Below are positions 10,120 through 22,600 of a stretch of 64,000 nucleotides of DNA, piece by piece. Source of the stretch: Amphiura filiformis (Eukaryota > Echinodermata > Ophiuroidea > Amphilepidida > Amphiuridae); NCBI RefSeq assembly GCF_039555335.1, contig NW_027305502.1:124001-188000 (forward strand). Direction: 5' to 3'. The number at the start of each line of letters is the position of its first letter. Position 1 is the stretch's first letter. A program made the position numbers and the translations under genes. The notes under the pieces were generated by a model that was not told the origin of the DNA, searched no databases, and saw nothing but the letters and a program-made list of their open reading frames with translations.

Positions 10120-13100
10120 CACAGTCATGTTATAGATTATGAGAGTTGACGAAAAAAGGAGGGTAGACTTTTGAATCCTGGCTATAATTCCTCTAGAGCT
10201 CATTGACCTTTGTACAGGAGTCAACTCCAAACTTGCTCAGATTATGTTCAAAATGATACCTTTTGTCTTAAGGATTCAGAAAATGTTTTTTTGCTGAAGT
10301 TGGTCAATTTTTTTTTAATACAAACTGGCTTCCGAGATAAACAGATTTCACATTGAGTCGCCCATTCCAGTAGCTCCATTTGTGTAAGATTAAGCTCACT
10401 TCTTCCATAGGGGCGAATGGATTTCAACTGGAATAGTAGAGACATTGATGACTTCGTGACAATCTACTGCTGATGGAGGCATTGATGACTTAGTGGCAAT
10501 GCTATCTACTGCTGATGGAGGCATTGATGACTTAGTGGCAATGCTATCTACTGCTGATGTAGGCATTGATGACTTCGTGACAATGCTATCTACTGCTGAT
10601 GGCGGCATTGGTGACTTTGTGACAATGCTATCTACTGCTGATGGAGGCATTGATGACTTTGTGACAATGCTATCTACTGCTGATGGAGGCATTGATGACT
10701 TTGTGACAATGCTATCTACTGCTGATGGAAGCATTGATGACTTTGTGACAATGCTATCTACTGCTGATGGAGGCATTGATGACTTCGTGACATTGCTATC
10801 TACTGCTGATGGAGGCATTGATGACTTAGTGACAATGCTATCTACTGCTGATGGAGGCATTGATGACTTCGTGACAATGCTATCTACTGCTGATGGCGGC
10901 ATTGGTGATCTACTGCTGATGGCGGCATTGATGACTTCGTGACAATGCTATCTACTGCTGATGGAGGCATTGATGACTTTGTGACAATGCTATCTACTGC
11001 TGATGGAAGCATTGATGACTTTGTGACAATGCTATCTACTGCTGATGGAGGCATTGATGACTTCGTGACAATGCTATCTACTGTTGATGGAGGCATTGGT
11101 GACTTTGTGACAATGCTATCTACTGCTGATGGAGGTATTGATGACTTCGTTCACAGTCATGTTATAGATTATGAGAGTTGACGAAAAAAGGAGGGTAGGC
11201 TTTGGTCTCTTGGCTATAATTCCTCTAGAGGTCATTGAACTTTGTACCAGAGTCGACTCCAAACTTGCTCAGATTATGTTCAAAATGATACCTTTTGTCT
11301 TAAGGATTCAGAAAATGGGTGGTTTTTTTTTGCTGAAGTTGGTCAAAATTTAAAAAAAAATGCAAACTGGCTTCCGAGATAAACAGATTTCACATTGATT
11401 CGCCCATTCCAGTAGCTCCATTTGTGTAAGATTAAGCTCACTTCTTCCATAGGGGCGAATGGATTTCAACTAGAATAGTAGAGACATTGATGACTTCGTG
11501 ACAATCTACTGCTGATGGAGGCATTGATGACTTAGTGGCAATGCTATCTACTGCTGATGGAGGCATTGATGACTTATTGGCAATGCTATCTACTGCTGAT
11601 GGAGGCATTGATGACTTAGTGGCAATGCTATCTACTGCTGATGGAGGCATTGATGACTTCGTGATAATGCTATCTACTGCTGATCGGGCATTGATGACTT
11701 AGTGGCAATGCGATCTACTGCTGATGGAGGCATTGGTGTCTTCGTGACAATGTTATCTACTGCTGATGGAGGCATTGATGACTTTGTAACAATGCTCTCT
11801 ACTGCTGATGGAGGCATTGATGACTTCGTGACAATGCTATCTACTGCTGATGGAGGCATTAATGACTTCGTGACAATGTTATCTACTACTGATGGAGGCA
11901 TTGATGACTTCATGACAATGCTATCTACTGCTGTTGGAGGCATTGGTGACTTCGTGGCAATGCTATCTTCTGCTGATGGAGGCATTGATGACTTTGTGAC
12001 AATGCTCTCTACTGCTGATGGAGGCATTGATGACTTTGTGACAATGCTATCTACTGCTGATGGAGGTATTGATGACTTCGTTCACAGTCATGTTATAGAT
12101 TATGAGAGTTGACGAAAAAAGGAGGGTAGACTTTGGTCTCCTGGCTATAATTCCTCTAGAGGTCAATGAACTTTGTACCGGAGTCAACTCCAAACTTGCT
12201 CAGATTATGTTCAAAATGATACCTTTTGTCTTAAGGATTCAGAAAATGTTTTGTTGATGAAGTTGGTCAAAATTTTTAAAAAAATACAAACTAGCTGCCG
12301 AGATAAACAGCAGATTTCACATTGAGTCGCCCAATCCAATAGCTCCATTTGTGTAAAATTAAGTTCACTTCTTCCATAGGGGTGAATGGATTTCAACTGG
12401 AATAGTGGAGACATTGATGACTTCGTGACTATCTACTGCTGATGGAGGCATTGATGACTTAGTGGCAATGCTACATGGTGAGTCAAAAAGTGCAATAAAG
12501 CAAAGAATCGATATTTATGTAAGAACCAAGTTGGTTGAACTTTCCCATTATTGAAAGTTTTTATAAATGCTACACTCCATAGTCACCTTCTGTGAAAAAA
12601 TGAGGCGACTCGCTACTACCGTGTAATTTGTACGAGTCCTTTTTATGCGATACCCAATTTCATTATTTGTCCACGAGGTACCATGTATCTTGAATGAGAG
12701 CACACAATGCACGATAAAAGCACCAGCTCTGAAACTGACTTTAACTTAAATAAGGTTGATTTTTGCATTACTTAAGTTTTTTTCTGTTCAAACAAACTTT
12801 CTAACATTACTTTAAGTCCTTCATACCTCACTCGACTCCAACTCCAGTTTTTTTAAACCCCAATATGTCCAACTTACTGGATATTTTGTAATTCACTCCA
12901 CTTCAATTTGCGCGCATTTCATTTCGACATTTGAAAAACCCGCCTACAAATTTATATGTTGTTGATAGAGAATAAACATCTTTAAAGTAAAGGGAAAATG
13001 AAAATAACAACAAATAATGTTTCTTCTCCTTAAACAAGACCAAGGACAATAACACTTTGGGTGCTCCATTTTATTTCAATGCCAATGAGGTTAAGAAAAT

Positions 13101-13383
13101 GGCAGTTGTTCCAAATCTACCTTACACAGAGTGGGCTGACATTCAAATTTTAGATGTCTCTTGGACAAACATTAAAATTGGGTATCGCTATAAAATGTGT
13201 CATAAAAACAAAACGGTAAATGCTAGTTCCTTGATGTTTTCACACATGATCTCTAATGGATATGTTATGTATAAAATGTTTTAAAATCTGAAAGGTTCAA
13301 CTCGGTTCTTAAATAAAAATGGATTCTTTTCTCTATTGCACTTTTTTTTACTCACCCTGTATCTACTGCTGATGGAGGCATGT
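10120..13383. repeat. Macro-repeat: ~320 bp spacer plus 42 bp minisatellite, three copies
   Basis: The spacer starting CACAGTCATGTTATAGATTA begins at 10120, 11152 and 12083. Each spacer ends in a piece of the TTCAACTGGAATAG MITE family and leads into a 42 bp array (unit core GCTATCTACTGCTGATGG). Array blocks are roughly 10441-11150, 11479-12082 and 12409-12471; the last resumes at 13362 after an inserted element. Because 42 is a multiple of three and the unit lacks stops, long frames exist on both strands (MLSTADGGIDDFVT on plus). This is not evidence of a gene. Confidence 0.92.
12474..13359. mobile_element. 886 bp mariner-like non-autonomous element
   Basis: Ends CATGGTGAGTCAAAAAGTGC (left) and the inverse of CAGGGTGAGTAAAAAAAAGT (right) match for about 55 bp, including AAGAACCAAGTTG / AAGAACCGAGTTG. 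TA flanks at 12472-12473 and 13360-13361 split a minisatellite unit cleanly. A 75-codon frame at 13057-13284 (plus) resembles no transposase I know, so the element is probably non-autonomous. Confidence 0.85.
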
Positions 13384-13858
13384 TCGCCACGCTATTGCTT
13401 CTGCTGTTACCCTTTAATGATTTCTGTGATTTATAAACGTAAATTTGGCAAATATTTTCCATCGTAACAATCTAATTTATTTACAATAACTGATGCTAAA
13501 CATTTGATATAATTATTTGATCAGGTTTTATTATGCACATCATGTACTTTACATATTCAATACATAATTCGTACGAAATCACAATTAATTGTTATACATA
13601 ATTCATTTACATCCATAAGACATTCATACACGGTCATCATCGTTGTATAAACCTTTTCATTCATTCCATTTTATATTTTTCTGTCATTCATGAAAAACCC
13701 CAAGGCTCCCAAATCAACCAAATAATAATTTAACAACTTAATTAAATCCAAATTAGGTATTTGGGAGTTTATATAGATACAATATAAGAATGAAAATGGG
13801 GTATAACAATTCATCAAGCGGAAAAAAGTCAACTATATGTATATTAATGTATAATATT
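13384..13858. other. AT-rich intergenic, nothing recognised
   Basis: No exon-like frames, RNA genes or inverted repeats were seen. Confidence 0.5.
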
Positions 13859-14261
13859 AAGGCCGAGTAAAAAAAAATACGTGTTTCTCGTCCGCGCCCT
13901 CTTCCTTTTTTAAAGATTTTTCAAATTTCTTTTTATTTTGTAAACTTTCAGTTATAACTTGTTGAAAAAGTTGTTTCAGAAGTTGAAACTTATTTTACGT
14001 TTTTGTAAATGCATAATACATCATTTAAGAAGAGTGTTGTGATCACTACAGGGGCCTACCTCTCAAAGCAATAAAATAAAAAGGGCCTCCTCATTTTTCT
14101 CAGGTATCAATCTGTATGGCGAATAGCCTACCCCGAATATGGTGCCAAATACAGGTATTTAGCGTTGATTTCCAATAAAAAAATAGAAAATAAAAAGCCC
14201 CTCATCCTCCTAATTTGTAAAAACCCGGACGAGAAACATATTTTGATTTTTACTTGGCCTA
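13859..14261. mobile_element. Fold-back MITE (AGGCCGAGTAAAAA family)
   Basis: Left AAGGCCGAGTAAAAA followed by TGTTTCTCGTCCG is the inverse of right CGGACGAGAAACA then TTTTTACTTGGCCT. The inner parts also pair partly (TTTTTATTTTG against AAAATAAAAAG). Non-coding. Confidence 0.75.
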
Positions 14262-16046
14262 ATAACATACACAACATGTCATGATGTTTTTTGTTTTCGC
14301 CAAAAGCCACAACATTCGACAGCTGCAACTGTTTATTTACAAATAAATATCACATTTATAAAACAAAATATTACAAAGGATCATTATCACGTATTGATGC
14401 GTTAACGACGGGGCTATAAAATTACCACAATCCTTAATTCCTTATTCTTCTATATATATATCTATATATATTTCTATAATTAGAAGAAAGTGTTCATTCT
14501 TTTTTGCTCTACTTATTTTGTGCATGCACTAATTGCGATAAAAACAAAAAACATGTTAAATACCTCCCCGCATTGCAGGTGTTATAGCAATAAATCACCA
14601 TGAAATACAAATTTATGTACAAATATTGTCTTAATTTGATCCAAAAAGTAGTTCTTTCAGCACATACTATAAGTTGATGAGCATGATAAGCGGAACCACA
14701 TTATGAAAAGCTTTCAATGGCTTTTTGTTTAAAAATGGCTTTTTGTTTAACAAATTTGTATTCTTTAAACAAAATAACAGATTTAACTTGCACGCGATAT
14801 CTGCTTTATTATTAACTAACTTAGTATATGTAATTATAAACAAAGAATTCAAAATAAGGGTGCATGCATGACCATGTCAAGTTTAATATTGGTTTTAGAA
14901 TTTTAAAGATATATGCTACAAGATAAAGAAGCCACGTTTGTTTCAAAATCTTTTGTTTCAAAACTTGTTTGCGTAGTGTTATTATAAAAAAAGAATTCAA
15001 CTCCCCCATTGATGTGAATTTTTGTCTACGAAGCATAAGAATTTTGAATACGAACATACTTGTATTTTCCAAAGCCATTTATCTCACAACCTGGTTACGA
15101 GTCGGGTATTTTGAAATGGATGCTATAATTTGTACTGTTTATAAAGCCGGAGATATTACGATAAGTATCAGTATTTTCAGACTAGACATTAATACACTTT
15201 TCATTATGTGTTGCGTGTTTGAGTTCTTCATAATTCTTCAGATGCGTTTTTGTGTTCTTCGTTATTCTTCATTTTCTGATCAGAACAACATTACGGGAAA
15301 TTTTCGTTAGACATATATAATAGTATACACTGCAAAAACAGTGTTTAGAAAGTGATGGCAAGAATGTGTTTAGAAACGTTATGTTTTTAATAGGTACATG
15401 TAGTTTCAGTAAACATTTTGATTCACAAATTAACCAATGACTGATCTTGTCACTCAAATCTCGTCTAAAACCAAAAGCAACACTTTTACCCAACAATTAT
15501 TGGCTGTTTAATTAAATCAATACAGAACTATAATAGAACTACACAGTGATTACAATTGTCCATTTATATAACAATCTTAAGTTCTTTGTTATTATCACGC
15601 TTACATTAGCATAAACTATTATTTTAATAGTTAAAATTCTGTTCATTCGTTCCAGAAATCGCACACCACCAAGTCATTGAATGCTCGGAGAGAAAAGATA
15701 CCTACATGGTCAGTGATAATTTAATGATCCGCGTCATTTCTCCACCCTTTTCACAAGCTTGGATACACCTCCGTATATTGATTGACCATGCATGTCAATT
15801 TTAGGAGTCAGTTGGACTCCCAAGTTTAAGAACATTATAACATTGGACCAATGTTCAATGTTCAATCCCGGTGTTCAGTAATGGCCTCTTCTTACACGGT
15901 ATATTGATTACGAAAGTTATAACAATAATGTAGGATGTCGTTTCATTTCAATTATGATTTATAATAGTTTTTTTCCGGTATCAGAAAAAAGTCACTGCTC
16001 ACTAGAGGCTGAGGTGCACCAAAAAATTCCGAGTAAGTGAATATAG
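14262..16046. other. AT-rich intergenic between OSTF1 and SKOR 3' ends
   Basis: It holds a TATATA/TCTATA microsatellite near 14452-14478 and short direct repeats (GGCTTTTTGTTTAA at 14718-14750). No supported gene was found. Confidence 0.5.
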
Positions 16047-16048
16047 TA

Positions 16049-16215
16049 CAGGGTGTATCAAAATAAGGTATACCGTTTTAAAAATGGCACTAGATTAAAA
16101 AGTATGAGGTATTTGATCAAAATGGTTTAGTTGATAATTAAATCAGCATTTTATCCTCATTCTTTTCAATCTAGTGGCATTTTTTAAACTGTTTACTTTA
16201 TTTTGATACACCCTG
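16049..16215. mobile_element. 167 bp mariner-like MITE
   Basis: Inverted ends CAGGGTGTATCAAAATAAGG and ATTTTGATACACCCTG with TA flanks (16047-16048, 16216-16217). The inner inverted match AAAAATGGCACTAGATT / AATCTAGTGGCATTTTT lets nearly the whole element form a hairpin. It lies 370 bp downstream of the SKOR stop codon. Confidence 0.9.
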
Positions 16216-16581
16216 TATACAAGTAATGGGATCGTTTAATATTGTCGCCATTTTCACATCAAACAAGTAAAAGGGTCTACATGTATTTTTTCGACTGGCG
16301 AGAATGTTAAATGATCCCTTTACTTTAAATACTAATAACTAAGCTCGTTACAGTGCATGGGAAGAATATTTCACCTATACATCTCAAATTTAAAATACGC
16401 CCGCATCTGACACGTCTAAAAAACTATGTGACATGTTCAGAAAATTTAAATCATTTTAAAATGAATCCAATGAATTCAATACAAATTTAAAAATAAACAT
16501 AAATATAATACTTTTTTGGTTAACATGGTTAAATCTTATGCAAGACAAAATGTCTTTCTTTTGATGACAAGTTGGTTATTT

Positions 16582-16691
16582 TCATTCATGGTTCTCTCCG
16601 GTACGTGGGTATGCCGTACTGCGAGTCCCCTCCACACAATGTCTTGTTAATAGCATTTTGTAGGAGAATTCTTGTAATGTTTCTTGCGCTT
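16582..16691 (-). CDS. SKOR: SKOR terminal coding exon
   Basis: The acceptor is TTTTTCTCAG at 16692. The exon enters in phase 1 and encodes EAQETLQEFSYKMLLTRHC, then a divergent tail ending ENHE and TGA at 16582-16584. The EAQETL..FS.KML...RHC pattern is the SKOR/Fussel C-terminal signature. The last 17 or so residues are unlike vertebrate forms. Confidence 0.9.
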
Positions 16692-19600
16692 CTGAGAAAA
16701 ACAGATAGAAAGGAAAAGAAAACAAAAAAGAAAATATTAAGTGTGAATGTCAGTATTGAGTGTAAAAAATAAGTCAAGAATAAAATTTAATAAAATTAAA
16801 CTGAGCATTTGAAACATCGAGGAAAAAAGATAAAAACTGGCATAGATGACTATAGCACGCATAACATATGGCCATCCCATAATTACCAAGGGAACTATCT
16901 CGAAATGATCACAAACGAACACTGGACGACTTAGAAGAAAGAAAAAACAAAAATTAGAACGAAAAAAAAGATAAGTTGCATGTTAATATGAAACCAGTTT
17001 TAGATGATTTTTTTATGCAAATTGGTTAAAAAACCTCAATGATAAACTATAGTAATGGACTATATTTTTTTTAAATTTCTGTAAAAACCAGCCGTTTCTT
17101 TGCCAAATTTTTATCAATTTTAGCTAGAAATATTTTGAAAATATGTTTTCAGATTTTTTCCAGATTTGTCAGAATTTGGTGATATTTTAAGGTAATTAAT
17201 TTTGTGCCTCTAGAAAAAACATTCCGGAATAAATAAGTTTGTCATTAATTTGTTCTTGAAGTTGACGATATTATTAGAAAATACTGGACTAAATTCTAGT
17301 TGTATACCATACACCCCCTATGGAAGACATGATCTTAATCTCCCACACAGGGGGTTATACCTGAATGGGTGGCTCCGTTTGAAATATACACCCCCTGTGT
17401 GGAACTTGTGGAAGACTAAGGTCATGTCTTCTATAACAGGGGGTGTATGGATTTCAACTGGAATAGCCCTTTTTGCATGCACCTGGTCCAATTATGATTT
17501 CTCTTATTCATTGCAATGACAAAAAACATGAAAATAAACACCCACGACAGCGATCAAGTTGTAAAACATGGTCTGTATAATACAACAAGCTTGTTAGGTA
17601 CTCATTTCATTGGAACGGGGTTTAATCCTCGTAACTTGTTGTCAGGTCAACATGACTAACATTCCGTATAATTATTCTATAGTTGGGTGATTATTCATTT
17701 CATAGAAAGGTAAATAAAAATAAAGAAATAAAGCCATGAGAGAGCACGGGCTACGGGTGAAACTCTGAACATCTGGCATACGCAAGAAGCAGGCAAACCA
17801 AAATAGTGGCATGCAGCAGCAGCATGCATGCAGCCGATCCACCGCGTACTGCCACAATACAAAATTACTAGCTGTTTTGCCCAAGTCCATACTTGTTTTG
17901 AAAGCTATATAAAAGGGCATTTCGTTATCCGCAGCCTCATCCCCCCTCCACACTTTTCTCAAAAAAATGTTGAGATTTTCATACCACTGGAAACCTCTGG
18001 CTACATAATGTTTATAATGTTTATATGCACACATTTCTTGCAGATTAATTCGTTTAGCAAAAATATCGTCAAATTTGAATTTCGTTCTGGTATACCAGAA
18101 CGAAATTACAACAGGAGCAGTGTAATACACATAATCATGCATAACTCACAAACGCAAAATCGAAATCAACTGAAATGTTGGGAATAAGCATTTTTCGTGT
18201 ATATCTACTGAAAAAGTTCATAAAAAGAGGATGCTAGTATCACGAAATACTCCTTTAGCTATTAATTTGTAGAGAAACATGTTTGTTGAAAAAAAATGTT
18301 TCTCATTGAATTTATATATACCTTTTAACTTGTGCTGTGTGTTGAGACGTGCTTTTCGCTCGTGGTCAAGCTCCAAACACAATTGATCTGAAAATAAAAA
18401 TATTGATATTAGTATCACTGAAAATGTTACAGATACAATGAGGATATTACTTATTTTCCTTTCCTCTAGTGTGTACGGAGGACATTTAAAGTCCCATTCA
18501 GTGATCCCAGCGAAAGTAAAAAATTAAAATTGTGTATAAATCCCTTAAAAGTGAAGGATAAGTCGTGCGAACTTAGGTATTTAGGTCATTAGGTATTTTT
18601 GAAATGAAAAATTTGGGCAAAAAATAAGGAAACAGCATTTTTGACAAATTGGCCCCATTGAAATAATTTATATACTGACAGATTCATGCATGTAAAATGT
18701 CTTATTTTGTCTTTCATACTACTAGCAGGCTATATTAGCACATCTATGACAATGACAAAGGTATACCAAAATCTGAATTTTGATAATTTTTACGATCTTC
18801 CGAATGAACAAATCACTGAATGTGCCTTTAACAGATTTCAAATGATTGAATTAATTCTGTTTTAAAAATGGACAAATCTTAAATGCTTGGAAAACATTAA
18901 ATTATGAAGAAAACTATTACTTATTTTTGTGTTTTTATTATTTCAGATTTATTCTGAAAAGAATAAAGAAAGTATTTAATAAAATAAGACATTAGGTGAT
19001 ATTAATTTGAATAGCATGAAGGTTTAAGTAGCAAATATAGTCACAAATTTATAATTGAAGACCAAATTAAAAAGACTAGTTTGCGTCTGACCTCAGGCAA
19101 AGGCGAGGCGTGATTGGTTGGTGATCTGCGCAGTACAGCATTTTGGTCTAGTTGACATCGACAGAACGTCATACGCAAACTAGTCTTTTTAATTCGGTCT
19201 TTAATTATAGAATCACACACAAAATGCTAACCTTTAAGCTGCCTGTACTGAACTTCGCGCTTCATGAAACCCTCAAATGAGTCTGTAATTGTTAAAGAAA
19301 AAATAAGAAATTGGTTTCTTTATTGTGTGTAATTAAATTTTAAATACGATTTAATGGCACACTTTTAACCCACTTCACACTTGTGTCGACTGCAGACGAC
19401 AATCAAATTTTCTTTAGAAATTCAAAAATTTCAGAATTGTACATTTAAATGACCATATTTGGAATCAGCTGAAAAATGCATCAACATAAGTACAAACAAG
19501 TCTAGTATTGGTTCAGTGGTTCTTGAGATACAGCTCTTGAAATTTTTATAAAATATCTCAAAACTTGGACTAAATTATGTTGAAGCCTGTGGCTAGCACG

Positions 19601-22600
19601 CAGAGCGTTAAGAGAAAGTGTGTATAGCATTGTGCATCTTAAACGTCAGTGGTGAAAAGTCATTAAACCAAGGCGACCCGGCACGTGGAAAACGTACTAT
19701 GACAGCGCCTTTCAGCCTTTCAGCAAAAGTTTTAGAACTGCTTATCCGGGCTGCTTATTCCTCCACGACAAACAAAGTTACATATTTGAGCAATGAAAAG
19801 AATCAAGGAATCTAATATAAACAAAGGTGAAAAAAAACTAAATCAACCGTTTTGGAGAACATCCATTTTTCAAACAAATTTGAAAAACTGTGCTCTTCAA
19901 AATTATTTGGCATTTGGTGGTATTTTTTTCTTAATCTTGAGACCCCATCTGGCTGGGAACGGTTTGTTTGTTTTGGGTTTTTTGTTGTTGTTTGTTTGTT
20001 TGTTTGTTTGTTTTTGATATTGGCCCCGTTTTCTGAATACAAATTGACTATAAAAATCCTGGCTGCAATAAGGCAAAAATGTGCGTGTTTTTTTGACTGA
20101 AAGACTTTACAATTTTTAGTCATTTTCTTGAATTTAAAATGGATAAACTGCAGTTTTGTCCCACTGATACTAACACCCATGTTTTTGCTTGTTGCCAAAA
20201 TTGTTTTGAATAAATTCATAATGATACTCTTTTTTTCTACCATGATACCGCGACCGTTTTCTGCAGTTCAAATTTGGACCTTTCAAAACGTGTTTTCTCA
20301 CTTTCGCTTGCAAAACTACCATGCAAGTATATGCAGTGTGCCCTTTTTTTATCACATACCTTTAAGCATTCGACACTCTCGGGTAATTCGCTCTCTTTCT
20401 TCAGCTTCTTTCAACAATTCTCTCTTCAATTCATCTAAACAGGGACAAATATGTTATAAAAATTAATCACATATATATACGACTAATTACTATAAAATGC
20501 TTGAAGAAACGAAAGTGATCAATTAAAACCAATCAACCGGTTCAAAGAAATAAAATTAATTCTATAATATGCATTCAGAGAGCATGTTTCCATCCATGTA
20601 CAGACATGTATCAGTGGCGTAGCTAATGGGGTCGGACCCCCCCCGAAATCATGCACCGTTGACCGTCGACCGATGTGGCATTTTTGCACGCCCCAAATTG
20701 CACTTTTCCCGACAGAGTCATTCTCAATTTTTGGCCGATACGGCACTATGCCGCGTGGGAGATCACTGGACGTGACATTGCTTGACACACGGACACCATT
20801 ATATGTTTTTTGTCGGTGCATCACAAGTTTGTGCCCCGGCCCCTCCCGTTCCGAAAAACCTGGCTATGCCACTTGCACGTAACAGACGTACTATTATTTA
20901 TTATTTACAAAGGATTATACAGTTAAATAAGAACGGTAAACGCCACATCAGCAACTACTATGAAATTATTCATGAAACATGCGAAAAATAGTTTACACTC
21001 TCAAAACTACCTATTCAAAAATGAATCTATTACGAGGGACACTTCGGGATATATTCCAAATTCAGAAAATTGAGGTCATTGAGGTGAATAAAGCTGGGGA
21101 GCTTTGGGTGATCTGGGACTAAACACTTTGCGGGATTTAGCATTTTTAAATAAAATATGACATAGGCCTACCGTTTGATGTGAGTGTCTGTTTATGAAGT
21201 ATGGCCTCGCCTTCAGTCGTATTCTCCGTTTCACTTCCTGCAACTACTCCAGGAGAACAGGATCTAAAAATGTCTTCTTTTTGTGACGATGGACTCTCAG
21301 AAAATCGCTGCAGAAATAATACAAAATACAGTTACAATATAATTGATCGAATCAATTTTATTTTATTATATTTTGCGTACGTTAAAAAACTGGGAGTTAA
21401 AAACGTACGCTCACATATGTAGGGGGGTGTGTGCATTATAGACTTTCGGTTTATGTGCGTGTAAATTACGTTCATAAACAGTGTTCTTCAGACGTACAAA
21501 ATATTTTTGAAAGAAGAAGCATGACCTGCAAAATGAATATAGTATCATGTTTGTTTTATCCCTATACCATCATTAACATACGAAAATATTTTTGAGAGAA
21601 GATGCATGATTTGGAAAATTGACACTGGTAAATGGTATCATGTTTGTTGCACCATTATCATACAAAATATTTTTGAGAGAATACACAATGTGTGTATTAC
21701 ACATGACTGTTAAGATGTGCACTGGTATCATGTTTATTGATACCATTATTATCATACAAAATATTTTTGAAACAAAACACATGACTTGGAAAATGCACGT
21801 GGTATCATGTTTGTTGCACCATCAATAATATTCACAATATTTTTGTTTGAGAGAAGACGCGTGACTTGGAAAATGTACACTGGTATCATATTTGTTTCAC
21901 CATCAATAATATTCACAATATTTTTGAGAGAAGACGCATGACTTGGAAAATGTACGTATCATGTTTGTTGCACCATTATTATCATACAAAATATATTTTG
22001 AGAGAAGACGCATGACTTGGAAAATGCACACTGGTATTAAGTTTGTTGTACCATTTTAACATGCAAAATATTTTTGAGACAAAACACATGACTTGGAAAA
22101 TTCACGCTGGTATCATACACCATCATTAGCATACAAAATATCTTTAAGAGAATACGCATGACTGTGAAAATGTACACTGGTATCATGTTTGTCGCGCCAT
22201 AATTATCATACACAATATTTTTGAGAGAATACGCACGACTGTGAAAATCTATTATACTGGTATACTGGTATCATGTTTGTTGATACCATTATTATCATAC
22301 AAAATATTTTTAAGACGCATGAATTGGAAAATGCACACTGGTACCATCTTTGCTGTACCATCAATAACATCAAAAACATTTTTGAGAGAAGACGCATGAC
22401 TTGGAAAATGCACACTGGTATTAAGTTTGCAGTACTACCATCAATAACATTTAAAATATGTTTTTTATCGCGTAGTGTGCACCGGTATCGACTCAAAATA
22501 CCGGACACACCTCTCCTCAATACACATTAATACTTATTTTGTATTCACCGATCAAAGGTATACGCAATATTTGGCCCCCGGGATTTGGCCATTGCGTCAC

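Noticed and set aside
10396..12112. Long frames on both strands encoding MLSTADGGIDDFVT or MPPSAVDSIVTKSS repeats
   Set aside because: They follow from a 42 bp minisatellite lacking stops; both strands are open, there is no start context or domain, and spacers break the frames.
13057..13284. 75-codon frame inside the mariner-like element
   Set aside because: No transposase motif recognised; too short to support as a gene.
17672..18142. 156-codon minus-strand frame downstream of SKOR exons
   Set aside because: No family motif; its composition is random-looking (CCCCM, FLYFYLPF), and it overlaps the intron containing the 30 bp palindrome and the true terminal exon lies further on.
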